NCBI GenBank assembly: GCA_002428325.1
Contig: DIVR01000061.1
Coordinates: 1 to 55,728, forward strand
Source: a bacterium UBP4_UBA6127
GTDB lineage: Bacteria; UBP4; UBA4092
Length of the DNA: 55,728 bases
Direction of reading: 5' to 3'
Position numbers and translations under genes: made by a program. Below the pieces are notes generated by a model. That model made no database searches and had not been told where the DNA came from. It worked only from the letters and a program-made list of their open reading frames with translations. Below, piece after piece: positions 16,110-25,782 of the stretch. Numbering within the stretch: position 1 is the stretch's first letter; each line of letters opens with the position of its first letter.

Positions 16110-18188
16110 ATGGATGATATATTACAAAATTCAGTTCAATACTTAAAGGGGGTTGGACCCCAAAAAGCCCAATTACTGGCATCTATGGGAATCTATACCT
16201 GGAATGACTTATTAGGTCATATTCCAAGAGATTATCAGGATTGGGGAAATATAAAAAAAATTAAGGATATTGTTCCCGGTGAAGTTACTACTATTCAGGG
16301 GCGAATTATAGATGTCAGGGAATATAAGCCTCGAGGTGGCTCTCGAGGAGTTCGCCATATTTTAAAGGTGGCCTTGTCTGATGAGACGGATGTCTGCCAT
16401 CTGGTCTGGTTTAACCAGCCATACAGGGTGAAACAATATCAATGGGATAATACTCTGGTTGTTACCGGGAAAGTTCGCCAGGGACCTCAGGTAATGGAAA
16501 TTGACCCCTTGGATGTAAGAACACAAGATGATGCGGGAACAGATCATAAAGAGATGGGACTGGTTCCTATTTATCCCTTGACCGAGGGGCTGGACCAGCG
16601 ACTCTTCAGGAATATGATTAAACAGGTTTTGGACCAGATTGTGGAGGGTGTTGAAGAGCCTTTACCTGAGTGGGTATTAAAAAAACATAGATTCTTTTCC
16701 CGTCAAACAGCTCTGAAAGAGATTCATTTTCCTTCCAGCCTCGATTTGGCTAAAAGGGCTAGAACCCGATTGGCTTATGAGGAATTCCTTCTTCATCAAC
16801 TGGCATTCTGCACCCAGAAAAAACATCATGATTCTACCCGAAAACCTTTTCTATACCTGAAAAAATATGCCCTGATTGAGAAATTTCTGGAAAACTTACC
16901 CTTCAGTTTAACCCAATCCCAAAGAGTTTCAGCCAGGGAGATCTATCATGATTTACTCAAACCTTCTCCCATGAATCGGTTGCTACAGGGGGATGTTGGC
17001 TCTGGTAAAACTCTGGTTGCTTTTTTATCCATGTTATTGGCCGCTGCTAATGGATATCAAAGTGTTATTATGGTCCCAACGGAAGTCCTGGCAACCCAGC
17101 ATTTTAAGACTTTCCAAAATTGGCTGGAACCCCTGGGAATTCATGTTGCCCTTCTCACGGGTGAAGTGAAGGGTAAGCTTCGCGAGGTGAATCTGGAACA
17201 AATTCGCAATGGGGATGTTCAAATCATCATTGGAACCCATGCTCTTCTTGAAGAAGGAGTTGAATTTAAATCTCTTTCTCTGGTGGTAATTGATGAGCAA
17301 CATCGATTTGGTGTGGTTCAAAGGGAGACTATTCGAAATAAGGGAAATTATCCGGATACCCTGATTATGACCGCGACACCTATCCCTAGAACCCTTTCTT
17401 TGAGTGTCTATGGTGATTTGGATATTTCCACTATCAATGAGCTTCCCCCGGGCCGAATTCCCGTTAAAACTTTTTGGCGTATAGATACCCAAATCAATTC
17501 CATTCTGGATTTTGTCAGGGAACAAATACATTCCGGCAGACAGGCCTATGTTATCTATCCTCTGGTTGAGGAATCCCAAAAAATCGATCTGAAGGCAGCC
17601 ATTCAAATGCATGAACATCTTCAGAAAGATATATTCCCTGATTTGAAGGTAGGGCTGGTCCATGGAAAAGTACCTAAAAAAGAACAACGGGATGTAATGA
17701 ATTGTTTTGCTAATGGAGAGATACATATCCTTGTCAGTACGACTGTTATTGAAGTGGGTATTGATGTTCCTAATGCAACGATTATGTTGATTGAGCATGC
17801 TGAACGGTTCGGCTTATCTCAGTTACATCAATTAAGAGGACGAATTGGCCGGGGGGCTCATGAGTCATTTTGCATCTTGATGACACCTGAAAATGTCTCC
17901 TCTTTAGTGCGAGAACGTATTTCTATATTGACTCAAACCACTGATGGATTTATCATAGCCGATAAGGACTTACAGCTGCGCGGTCCGGGTGAATTGCTTG
18001 GTACTTTGCAGCATGGGATGGGTCAGTTTAAAATTGCGGACCTTTTGCAAGATCAAAATTGGCTCTTAAAAGCCAGGGAGGATGCTCAATCAATTCTCAG
18101 GGATTCAGAACAGAAAAAATACCAGCCTATCTATCATTGGTTAAAAAATTATTTTGGGGATAAATTCACATATGCCTCCACTTCATAA
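16110..18188 (+). CDS. recG: ATP-dependent DNA helicase RecG
   Basis: The 692-residue monomeric helicase remodels stalled replication forks and branched DNA. The start MDDILQNSVQYLKGVGPQKA is typical of the family, so the ATG at 16110 is preferred to the GTG at 16083. The wedge/OB domain is at about residues 50-160. Helicase motifs follow in order: GDVGSGKT (Walker A) near 295, DEQH near 398, TATPIPRTL near 425, and the C-terminal helicase domain with VEVGIDVPNA and HQLRGRIGRG (about 550-590). Length is normal. The histidine kinase gene starts 17 bases before its end, so the two are translationally coupled. Confidence 0.95.
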   Translation: MDDILQNSVQYLKGVGPQKAQLLASMGIYTWNDLLGHIPRDYQDWGNIKKIKDIVPGEVTTIQGRIIDVREYKPRGGSRGVRHILKVALSDETDVCHLVWFNQPYRVKQYQWDNTLVVTGKVRQGPQVMEIDPLDVRTQDDAGTDHKEMGLVPIYPLTEGLDQRLFRNMIKQVLDQIVEGVEEPLPEWVLKKHRFFSRQTALKEIHFPSSLDLAKRARTRLAYEEFLLHQLAFCTQKKHHDSTRKPFLYLKKYALIEKFLENLPFSLTQSQRVSAREIYHDLLKPSPMNRLLQGDVGSGKTLVAFLSMLLAAANGYQSVIMVPTEVLATQHFKTFQNWLEPLGIHVALLTGEVKGKLREVNLEQIRNGDVQIIIGTHALLEEGVEFKSLSLVVIDEQHRFGVVQRETIRNKGNYPDTLIMTATPIPRTLSLSVYGDLDISTINELPPGRIPVKTFWRIDTQINSILDFVREQIHSGRQAYVIYPLVEESQKIDLKAAIQMHEHLQKDIFPDLKVGLVHGKVPKKEQRDVMNCFANGEIHILVSTTVIEVGIDVPNATIMLIEHAERFGLSQLHQLRGRIGRGAHESFCILMTPENVSSLVRERISILTQTTDGFIIADKDLQLRGPGELLGTLQHGMGQFKIADLLQDQNWLLKAREDAQSILRDSEQKKYQPIYHWLKNYFGDKFTYASTS

Positions 18189-19791
18189 GAATAAAGAGTT
18201 GAATCATATCGAAGTTAAGCGGCTTACAGCCTTGCTCGAATTATCCAGAAAAATGACTTCGGTCAATAATCTGGAAGAAGTCCTGAAATCTGTTGTAGTG
18301 GTCGCAAAGCAGCAGACTCAGGCTGGTAGCACCAGTCTGATGCTTCTGGAAGATACCCATCATCTGGTCTATAAAGTTGGAGAAAATGTTGATAGTGAAC
18401 ATCTCGTTAACCTGAGAATTAAACTAGGGGATGGCATTGCTGGATCCGTCGCCCAAACCGGTAAACCAATTTGGGTTAGGGATATTGAGACGGATAAAAG
18501 GTACCATCGTAAGAATCTTCCCAAATATAAAACCCCCTCCTTTATCTGTGTTCCCTTAATATCCAATGAAAAAGTGATTGGAGTTTTAAATGTAACGGAT
18601 AAAGAAGATTCTCAGACTTTTGAACAGGATGATTTTAATCTCATTACTATCCTGGCCAGCCAGGCGGCTATGACAATTGAAAATGCCAGGCTATATTTAA
18701 GTACCCAAGAAATAAAAATTTACTTGCAAAGTGTCTTAGATAACCTTACCGAAGCCATCATTGTTATCGATACCGATAACAAATGCACATTTATAAATTC
18801 ACTGGCCTATAGAATCCTGGATACCCGGGTAGATGACCCTATTGGTAAAGAATACCCCCAGGTTTTTCCCGATAAAATTATTCAGATATTGAATCGGGTT
18901 ATCCGAAATATCTACATTTATGGTTCTATCATCGAAGAAGAGATTGAATTTCCCGATCAGGTTGGGGGAATCAACACCTTGGGTTTCAGCGGCTCCTTAA
19001 TGAAAATTAAAGATAAAATTACGGGGGTAATTGTTGTTATCAGGGATATGACCGTAACCCATGAACTGGCGAAACTCAGAGTGATGAATCAAATGAAATC
19101 TGAATTCATATCCATGGTCTCCCATGATTTAAGGACTCCTTTAACTGCCATAAAAGGGTCTGTCACCTTGATGGCCGATGAGAAAATTGGCAAGGTGAAT
19201 TCTCTCCAAAGCGAAATGTTGAACCTTGTGCAAAGAAACACAGAACGTCTGACCCGCATTATTGATGACCTTCTGGAAATATCCTACGCTGAATCAGGGC
19301 AGCCCCTCCGCCTGAATATCACTAAATTTTCTTTGCCGGAACTCTTGAATGATATTGTAAAACTCTTTGAGCAGCAGGCGACTGAACATGAGTTGTCGTT
19401 GAAATTAATTAAGCCGGAGACCATGGAAGATGTAGCCGGCGATGCCTCCAGAATACAACAGGTTCTGGTTAACCTTATCGGAAATGCTTTGAAATATACT
19501 CCTGCAGGCGGAACTGTGAGAGTGAGAGCCAGGGATGAAGATGATTTTTGGGAAGTCTCAGTCGAAGATAGCGGTATCGGAATCCCGGAAGATGAGATTG
19601 ATAAGATTTTCCATATCTATTATCAGGTGCATCAAAAAAATACTGAAACTCACTGGAAAGGCTTTGGTTTGGGACTGGCTATCTGTAAGCGTATCGTGGA
19701 TGGCCATAAGGGAACCATCAGAGTAACCAGCCAGGAAGGGAAGGGGAGTACTTTTTCCTTCCAGATTCCCCATGACCTGTTGGAAGATTAA
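18172..19791 (+). CDS. GAF-PAS sensor histidine kinase
   Basis: A 539-residue kinase without visible membrane segments, so it is probably cytosolic. A GAF domain covers about residues 15-170 (GDGIAGSVAQTGKPIWVRDIE) and a PAS-like domain about 180-300. The H box is SHDLRTPL near 318, with the phospho-accepting His. The HATPase domain has IGNALKYTPAGG, EDSGIGIPEDE and GFGLGLAICKRIV (about 430-515). The ligand is unknown. The chosen ATG overlaps recG by 17 bases; an in-frame TTG at 18154 is an alternative. No response regulator lies beside it, so its partner is elsewhere. Confidence 0.9.
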   Translation: MPPLHKNKELNHIEVKRLTALLELSRKMTSVNNLEEVLKSVVVVAKQQTQAGSTSLMLLEDTHHLVYKVGENVDSEHLVNLRIKLGDGIAGSVAQTGKPIWVRDIETDKRYHRKNLPKYKTPSFICVPLISNEKVIGVLNVTDKEDSQTFEQDDFNLITILASQAAMTIENARLYLSTQEIKIYLQSVLDNLTEAIIVIDTDNKCTFINSLAYRILDTRVDDPIGKEYPQVFPDKIIQILNRVIRNIYIYGSIIEEEIEFPDQVGGINTLGFSGSLMKIKDKITGVIVVIRDMTVTHELAKLRVMNQMKSEFISMVSHDLRTPLTAIKGSVTLMADEKIGKVNSLQSEMLNLVQRNTERLTRIIDDLLEISYAESGQPLRLNITKFSLPELLNDIVKLFEQQATEHELSLKLIKPETMEDVAGDASRIQQVLVNLIGNALKYTPAGGTVRVRARDEDDFWEVSVEDSGIGIPEDEIDKIFHIYYQVHQKNTETHWKGFGLGLAICKRIVDGHKGTIRVTSQEGKGSTFSFQIPHDLLED

Positions 19792-21896
19792 TTATTATTT
19801 AACTTTATCAACACCACATTATTTGATTCATAAATAACTTGTCCCCGTGTGAACCATTTATCTTTTTGTTCAGATGTTAAGAAATAATTCTCAATGTCTC
19901 CGAGATAAACATATTGAATATGATATTTTTTAATTAAGGCATCTGTCAGCGCCTTATCCTTGGACTGCCACAATAAAGATAAGTCATTAAGCCTCTTCTC
20001 AACTGTCTTGGGATCATTTCTCCATATTTGTTCATGGTTGGCCCATCCCAGAATGGAAGGAAGTCCTGTGTTGGATGAGATTCTTCCTGAATAAGTATAA
20101 GCTTCATTCCCATATTCCAGCAGGGTGGGAGTTCCCTGGATATGTCTGTTGATCCACAGAATGGTATTTAAGTCATCCGGGTGGGAATCATTCAGGTAAG
20201 CCATTCCATTTAGGGTCCATTGGGATGGTTGAGATATTCCTGTCCTGCCTAAAACGCAAACAGGATAAATCATAACAGCAAAAAGCAATCCCAACAGTCC
20301 GCCAAGAAGGTATTCGTTATATTGTTTCCAGGCCTTTATGAATAGAGATGCTCCAGCCAGTGCCAATAGGGTCCATCCGGTAAAGTATGATTTGAAAATC
20401 GTATTCATCCGGTAATTTTCAGTTCCCGAAAAGGGGTCTCTGAAAAAGACCATTTCTGGAATGGCCAATAAGATAAATCCTGTCCCACCCATTATCCAGG
20501 TAAAATATTCTTCGGTTGAATGTCTTTTGCTCCATGCCATATAAAAACAGGCGATTGACATCCCCAGGCAAAGCCCGCCTGAAAGACTTCTCATGAGGGT
20601 TCCTAAAAGAAACCATGAAAACAGGTATCCTGTGAGAACAAAGAGAATTCCCTGCCATCCCAATATTCTTTTCATCTTTCTCAAGATAGGACGTAATAAC
20701 TCCAGGGTTATGAGGGTGAAGGGCAAGGTTATGACGGTAAATAATTCTAAGAGAGTAGTTGATTGGGACACCCTTCCAATTCCGCTAATGGACCGAGGCA
20801 ATTGAAGGTAATATCCTCCCATCAGTAAAAGGGCCCCCAATAGGAGGGTGGTTACTGTGAGAAGTTTTCTTGATGTAAAGGGGAATAAAAGCCAACCCCC
20901 CAATAAAATCAAGGCTGGCAGGGTGTCCCAGGGGTTTACAGCGGCCAGAGATGAAAGGACTATGGCACATAAAACAGCCAGCCAAATAGAGGTAGTGTCA
21001 TTTTTTAAGGCGAATATTATGGATAGAAATAGCAAAAACACCGGGAGATTTAAAAGATGGGCGTGTAAATCCCCATGGATGAAGCTGAAAAATGGAAATT
21101 CAGTAATAGCCTTTGGGATAACCCTGGAACTTCTCCAGTAATCAAAACTACCCTGCCATCCTTTCTCTATAAATTGGAGCATTCCATCCATATTCCCAAC
21201 AATCAGTACCAACAGTATTCCCAATAGGGCAGCTTGGATGCCGGATGAATTAAGTGTCTTGCTTGTTTTTTCTTGATTGCCTGAGGAACCTAATTGATAA
21301 CTCAGCCAGGCGCAAATCATACATGAAATGAAAAAAACAGTCCCCAAGGCCAGGTTATATCCATATTCTCCGGAGATACCCGATATCTTGCAGATCTGGA
21401 CTAAAAGGTAATGCCCGAAATAATAATAATGAATCTTCAGTCCTGACATCCAGGGATCGGTCGGAGGAAGGCTCTCGTTTCTCAGCAGGGTATTGAAAAT
21501 CGAGAAATCCATGTATTTTTCAGCCCCATAAATGGCGGGTACCTGTGCTCTGAATATGAGAAAACTGATGAAACTCAACAATCCGATAATCTCAAAAAAT
21601 AAAATTAATTTGAATTGTTCCTGTATGAATTCCAGCGTTTCTTTACGCCATTGTGCAGAGTAAAACCAACTGAAAATACCCAAGGCTATCCCCAGCCATA
21701 ATAGGCTCCATTGGGTGTTGGGCAGGATTCCCCAATATCCAAGATTCCAGGATAGTAAACCCATCAAGGTCCATCCCATCATTCTGGATAAGGGATATCC
21801 TCGGTCGGGGAATTTTCGAAATGCCTGTAAAATCAGGGGTAAAACCAGGAGTCCCCCGATTTCAGTGACTATCCACCATATTAGTATGTTCAACAT
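19788..21896 (-). CDS. Polytopic membrane protein of the DUF2298 family
   Basis: The protein has 702 residues and many hydrophobic segments throughout. The signature NESLPPTDPWMSGLKIHYYYFGHYL near residues 135-160 is the conserved DUF2298 motif; Asp and Tyr/His residues there resemble the first-loop catalytic region of GT-C glycosyltransferases. A soluble C-terminal part (about 580-702) has TLLEYGNEAYTYSGRISSNTGLP. By analogy it may handle lipid-linked sugars, but no member is characterised to my knowledge. Its 3' end overlaps the 3' end of the histidine kinase gene by 4 bases. The ATG at 21896 lacks a good ribosome site; a TTG at 21905 is the other option. Confidence 0.8.
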   Translation of the reverse strand: MLNILIWWIVTEIGGLLVLPLILQAFRKFPDRGYPLSRMMGWTLMGLLSWNLGYWGILPNTQWSLLWLGIALGIFSWFYSAQWRKETLEFIQEQFKLILFFEIIGLLSFISFLIFRAQVPAIYGAEKYMDFSIFNTLLRNESLPPTDPWMSGLKIHYYYFGHYLLVQICKISGISGEYGYNLALGTVFFISCMICAWLSYQLGSSGNQEKTSKTLNSSGIQAALLGILLVLIVGNMDGMLQFIEKGWQGSFDYWRSSRVIPKAITEFPFFSFIHGDLHAHLLNLPVFLLFLSIIFALKNDTTSIWLAVLCAIVLSSLAAVNPWDTLPALILLGGWLLFPFTSRKLLTVTTLLLGALLLMGGYYLQLPRSISGIGRVSQSTTLLELFTVITLPFTLITLELLRPILRKMKRILGWQGILFVLTGYLFSWFLLGTLMRSLSGGLCLGMSIACFYMAWSKRHSTEEYFTWIMGGTGFILLAIPEMVFFRDPFSGTENYRMNTIFKSYFTGWTLLALAGASLFIKAWKQYNEYLLGGLLGLLFAVMIYPVCVLGRTGISQPSQWTLNGMAYLNDSHPDDLNTILWINRHIQGTPTLLEYGNEAYTYSGRISSNTGLPSILGWANHEQIWRNDPKTVEKRLNDLSLLWQSKDKALTDALIKKYHIQYVYLGDIENYFLTSEQKDKWFTRGQVIYESNNVVLIKLNNN

Positions 21897-22004
21897 AATG
21901 AACAAATAAATTAACCAAATGCAACCTTTCCGTCAAGAAGATTCTCTCATAACTCACATTCTTTCAATAATCCCTCTCTGTAATGGACTCATAATGGAAC
22001 TGGG

Positions 22005-22021
22005 CTGACCCCCTCCGTTAC
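22005..22021 (-). repeat. Dispersed intergenic repeat, copy 1 (core GTAACGGAGNGGGTCAG)
   Basis: The minus strand reads GTAACGGAGGGGGTCAG, matching the cores at 35507 and 46161 except for one variable base. It is flanked by an imperfect inverted repeat (TAACGGA against TCCATTA). It lies in the 277-base divergent gap between the DUF2298 gene and psd, which holds no gene. Confidence 0.7.
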
Positions 22022-22134
22022 GACTCCCTTCCTATTCCTCTTAAAAAGGAGATGGATAATTGGGGGATAGGATTAGTCATTAACCCTGGGTTTTTGATAT
22101 GATTGTATCGTGAAAGGGATTCTGATGGAGTCCC

Positions 22135-22140
22135 TATAAT
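22135..22140 (+). promoter_or_regulatory. Probable -10 element of the psd-pssA operon
   Basis: A perfect TATAAT lies 34 bases before the psd start. Only a weak -35 (GTGAAA at 22110, 19-base spacing) is seen. Confidence 0.35.
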
Positions 22141-22173
22141 TAGGTTATTTAACAAAGAAATTATGGAATAAAC

Positions 22174-22815
22174 ATGAAAATTGGTTTTATTAGTATTACT
22201 TCTGAAGGATTGCCATATCTTGGCATACTTCTGGTGTTGACAGTTGTCGTTGGCTTGATTAGCCCCAAATGGGCTGTTCTTCCTTTGCTAATATTCATCT
22301 TTGTGGGTTTTTTTTTCCGGGATCCCAAGCGGGTTATTCCCCAGGACTCCCAAGCGGTCCTCTCAGCGGCAGACGGGAAAATCGTTATCATTGATGAAGT
22401 CCCCAGCTTGGCTAATCCGGCTGAAAAAGTTAAAAGAGTCAGTATCTTTTTATCGGTTTTTAATGTGCATATCAATCGAGCGCCTGTGACGGGACAAATT
22501 AAAGCAATCCGTTATACCCAGGGGAAGTTTCATAATGCTATGGAGGGTAAATCCTCTGTTTATAATGAAAATAACCTTTTAGAAATTGAGCATAATGGGC
22601 ATCGGGTCTGGGTGAGACAAATTGCCGGCATGATTGCCCGAAGGATTGTCTGCTATTGTTCCGAGGGAGATACTCTCCGAGCAGGCGACAAAATCGGTAT
22701 GATAAAATTCGGCTCTCGAACGGATATTTTCCTTCCTCTGGATACGGAAATCACTGTTCATCTGGGAGACCGGGTTAAAGGAGGAGAATCCATCATCGGA
22801 ATGATGAAGGATTAA
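22174..22815 (+). CDS. psd: Phosphatidylserine decarboxylase (short, prokaryotic type II)
   Basis: A 213-residue proenzyme that converts phosphatidylserine to phosphatidylethanolamine in the membrane. Two N-terminal hydrophobic stretches (about residues 8-28 and 31-46) anchor it. SAADGKIV near 66, VFNVHINRAPVTG near 93 and the C-terminal FGSRTDIFLP near 178 match PSD; the Gly-Ser there is the self-cleavage site that generates the pyruvoyl group. The short length fits the psd group usually paired with pssA, and pssA indeed follows after 6 bases. Confidence 0.93.
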   Translation: MKIGFISITSEGLPYLGILLVLTVVVGLISPKWAVLPLLIFIFVGFFFRDPKRVIPQDSQAVLSAADGKIVIIDEVPSLANPAEKVKRVSIFLSVFNVHINRAPVTGQIKAIRYTQGKFHNAMEGKSSVYNENNLLEIEHNGHRVWVRQIAGMIARRIVCYCSEGDTLRAGDKIGMIKFGSRTDIFLPLDTEITVHLGDRVKGGESIIGMMKD

Positions 22816-22821
22816 CTAGCA

Positions 22822-23631
22822 ATGAAAAAAATAGGAACTATGAAGGGGATTTATCTTCTTCCCAATTTGTTTACCACAGCCAGCCTTTTCTGCGGTTTTC
22901 TGGCTTTGGTTTTTTCCTATAACGACCAACTGGAATTTGCGATATGGTCTATCTTAATTGCCGTTGTCATGGATGGCCTGGATGGCAGAATCGCCAGAAT
23001 GACCGGTACATCCAGCAGTTTTGGACTCAACTATGATTCTCTCTCTGATTTGGTCTCATTCGGAGTGGTCCCGGGGTTTATTGCGTATAAACTGGCCCAT
23101 GGTTCCGGAAGCCGAATTGCTTTGGCCGCCTGTGCAGTCTATGTGATTTGCGGAGCTCTCCGGCTGGCTCGTTTCAATGTTCAGGTTCATGGGGAGGAAA
23201 GCCAGGGGTTTGTCGGGCTTCCCATCCCGGCTGCCGCTGGCATGTTAATGTCCAGCATTATGGTCTTCCAACGTTATCAGTATGGATTTATGCCTAAATG
23301 GCTGCCGCTGTTGGCCTTCTTATTGGGATTATTAATGGTCAGTAATATTCCTTACATGAGCCTGAAAAAAGCAAAACTGGAAAAACAGAAACCTTTTAAT
23401 TCCCTGGTGGCTATGGTATTGGCAGTGGGATTAATCATCATGGCTTCGGAATATCTGGAAATTGTCCTGTTTACCATGTTTGCCTGCTATACTCTGTTAG
23501 GTATTGCTACCGGGTTAAGGGTCCCTGTCTGGAAGCTGCCGGGCATCGGATATTATATCCCTGTTCCCGCCAGTGTCAGTTCGGGAAAATCAGATTCACC
23601 TCATGCCTCTAAACAAGGAGATTCTAAATAA
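22822..23631 (+). CDS. pssA: CDP-diacylglycerol--serine O-phosphatidyltransferase
   Basis: A 269-residue integral membrane enzyme making phosphatidylserine from CDP-diacylglycerol and serine. The CDP-alcohol phosphotransferase motif D-x2-D-G-x2-A-R-x8-G-x3-D-x3-D is visible as MDGLDGRIARMTGT followed by FGLNYDSLSDLVSFG (about residues 52-80). About seven hydrophobic helices are present. AAGGATTAA lies before the ATG. Together with psd it forms the complete route from CDP-diacylglycerol to phosphatidylethanolamine. Confidence 0.94.
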   Translation: MKKIGTMKGIYLLPNLFTTASLFCGFLALVFSYNDQLEFAIWSILIAVVMDGLDGRIARMTGTSSSFGLNYDSLSDLVSFGVVPGFIAYKLAHGSGSRIALAACAVYVICGALRLARFNVQVHGEESQGFVGLPIPAAAGMLMSSIMVFQRYQYGFMPKWLPLLAFLLGLLMVSNIPYMSLKKAKLEKQKPFNSLVAMVLAVGLIIMASEYLEIVLFTMFACYTLLGIATGLRVPVWKLPGIGYYIPVPASVSSGKSDSPHASKQGDSK

Positions 23632-23652
23632 ACAATCCAATGGGGAGGGTGT

Positions 23653-23877
23653 ATGCTCAGTAAATTCTTTTTGAAACCCTGGTTGGCTGAGTGGGGGCCT
23701 CAATCTAAATTCCCTAGATTCCAGCAAATGCTGGTTGAAAATGCCGCTCAAGGTTTCATTGCTTTGGGATTGATTGCCGGTGGGTTGGTCTTGGCTTTGG
23801 TATTTGAAAAAAAGTTTGGGTGGTTATTAACAATATCAGGGATACTATTCCTCCTGAGAATTTTAGGCGTTTATTGA
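23653..23877 (+). CDS. Small membrane protein of unknown function
   Basis: A 74-residue protein with two predicted membrane helices (about residues 32-50 and 54-72) after an amphipathic N terminus. The ATG follows a strong GGGAGGG ribosome site and lies 21 bases after pssA, so it is probably the third gene of the phospholipid operon. I do not recognise the family. Confidence 0.6.
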   Translation: MLSKFFLKPWLAEWGPQSKFPRFQQMLVENAAQGFIALGLIAGGLVLALVFEKKFGWLLTISGILFLLRILGVY

Positions 23878-23904
23878 TTGCAATACAATCAATCCCGGGA
23901 AAAT

Positions 23905-25668
23905 TTATTTAAGATTAAGCTTTTTGATTTTATTTTCTAATTCTTTATTTCTGGGTTTCAATTTTAGGGATTTCTCCAGGTATTCTCTAGCTTTCTCATG
24001 ATTTTTCAGTGCGGAATAGACCTCTCCGGTATGTTCCAAAATATCGGGATCATCAGGAGATATTTTTACTGCTTTTTCCAATAATTCCAGCGCCTTATCC
24101 AATTGTCCCTTTTTGTAATACAGCCATCCCATACTGTCGATAATATGGGGTTGTTCGGGTGCCATCTGCAGAGCCTTCTCCAAAAGTAGCTCGGCTTCCT
24201 CAAGATGCTTTCCCGAATCAACCCAGAGGTACCCCAGGTAATTATATACATCAGGATCATCAGGCTGAAGAGCTACAGCCTTCTGCAGATATTCTATGGC
24301 TTCTTTATCATTACCCTCTTTATGTTTGAGAATCCCTAACCGATATGGAAAAATATACTCCTGAGGATTCTTTTTGAACCCTGACTCAAATTTTTCAATG
24401 GCTTTTTTATTATTCTCAAGAGCCAGGTATGAAATCCCAGTCATATAATCCAACGCCCAATCCTGGGGGTATTGGACCGATATCTTTTCCAGATAATAAA
24501 CGGTTCTCTCTACATGATTTTCATTTAGAAACCATTCCAGCATGATTGATAGAGTTTCAACCTGGTTATTGGACTGGGAGATGGCATCCCTGAAAAGCAG
24601 AAGTGCTTTCTCCGGATGATTTTCTTTTTCTTCAATACAGCCGAGGATGATTCGGGATTTGGAGCGGCCGGGACGGTCGGTAATCAGGGGAGTCAGAAGC
24701 TCTCTCGATTTCTGGTATTCATTCTGCCAAAAGTAGGATTCTCCCAGATATTCTTTGGCAATATTATTATTGGGCTCTGATTTTAATATCGACTCGAAAA
24801 GCTGACCGGCCTCAACAAATGCCCGGCGTTGCATATAAATCTGCCCCAGCCGCATTTGAACAAAAATATTGCCAGGAGCAAGGGTCAGGGCTTTCCGATA
24901 AGTCGTCTCTGCCTGGTATATTTTTCCAAGAGACTCATAGGCTGAACCTAGATTGATAAATGCTAAAGGAATATGAGGGTTTATCCGAGTGGCTTTTTCA
25001 TAATGCTCAACCGATTTCTGGTAATCTAGTCGTAATGAGTATAAATTACCCAGTTGATAATGGCTGAATATATCGTTGGGTGCCAGAGTTACCGCTGATT
25101 CATAATGTTCAATGGCTTTGTCGATATTGCCTGTCTTGAGGTATTCATCCGCTAATAGGGATTCTCCCTCATTTAAAGTGGAATCCTGAGTGAGTGCCTT
25201 TTGCAGTTCAGTAATCGCTGAATCATGTTGGTTTGCCTGAGCATACAAGTTTCCCAATAATAAATAGGCTCTGGCAAGAGAAGGGTCCCAGGTTATGGCT
25301 TGAACCGCATAACTGGAAGCTTCGGAATAATCATTTTGGATATATTTGATTTCAGCGATTTCCTGGTAAAACCTGCCAAAAGTTGTATCTGTTTGGATTC
25401 CTTCCCGAAAGGATTCGATGGCATCCTCCCATTGCCCTGAATATTTCAAGTACATGCCGGTCAGATAGGTCTCAAGGATAATATTTTCTTTTCGGGCTTC
25501 TTCATTACTGTTCAAGATGGCTTTCAAGTCCGAAAAAGTCATATCCATTACCGGGACATCCGTAGAATCCACGGGAGATTGTTTTGCTGTTGCGAAATGA
25601 GGAATCAAACAAATAAGGCTGAATGATATGACAATTGTATATTGAATTAACGGATTTAATTTATTCAT
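23905..25668 (-). CDS. Exported tetratricopeptide-repeat protein
   Basis: A 587-residue protein with an N-terminal signal peptide (hydrophobic YTIVISFSLICLIP, possible cleavage after FATA near residue 28). From about residue 65 to the C terminus it consists of around 14 consecutive 34-residue TPR units with the usual spacing of W/L, G/A, Y, A and P residues (for example YYKKGQLDKALELLEKAV). TPR solenoids bind other proteins, so a scaffold role in the cell envelope is likely. The partner is unknown. It is a single-gene unit convergent with the phospholipid operon. Confidence 0.85.
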   Translation of the reverse strand: MNKLNPLIQYTIVISFSLICLIPHFATAKQSPVDSTDVPVMDMTFSDLKAILNSNEEARKENIILETYLTGMYLKYSGQWEDAIESFREGIQTDTTFGRFYQEIAEIKYIQNDYSEASSYAVQAITWDPSLARAYLLLGNLYAQANQHDSAITELQKALTQDSTLNEGESLLADEYLKTGNIDKAIEHYESAVTLAPNDIFSHYQLGNLYSLRLDYQKSVEHYEKATRINPHIPLAFINLGSAYESLGKIYQAETTYRKALTLAPGNIFVQMRLGQIYMQRRAFVEAGQLFESILKSEPNNNIAKEYLGESYFWQNEYQKSRELLTPLITDRPGRSKSRIILGCIEEKENHPEKALLLFRDAISQSNNQVETLSIMLEWFLNENHVERTVYYLEKISVQYPQDWALDYMTGISYLALENNKKAIEKFESGFKKNPQEYIFPYRLGILKHKEGNDKEAIEYLQKAVALQPDDPDVYNYLGYLWVDSGKHLEEAELLLEKALQMAPEQPHIIDSMGWLYYKKGQLDKALELLEKAVKISPDDPDILEHTGEVYSALKNHEKAREYLEKSLKLKPRNKELENKIKKLNLK

Positions 25669-25782
25669 GAGATAATCAGGGCCTATGACTCACTTAGTCT
25701 TTAAAATCTTATATAATCTATAAAACATTCTAGGTTTTGGTTTGACAGGGCGTCAAGCAAAATATCAGGAGCTGTAATAATT

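Noticed and set aside
17034..17798. A 254-codon open frame on the minus strand
   Set aside because: It lies wholly antisense to the recG helicase core, whose motifs are intact; its translation is low-complexity and resembles no protein.
24000..25500. Repetitive DNA over the TPR gene
   Set aside because: The repetition is only at protein level (34-residue TPR units); DNA units differ, so it is not a tandem DNA repeat or CRISPR.
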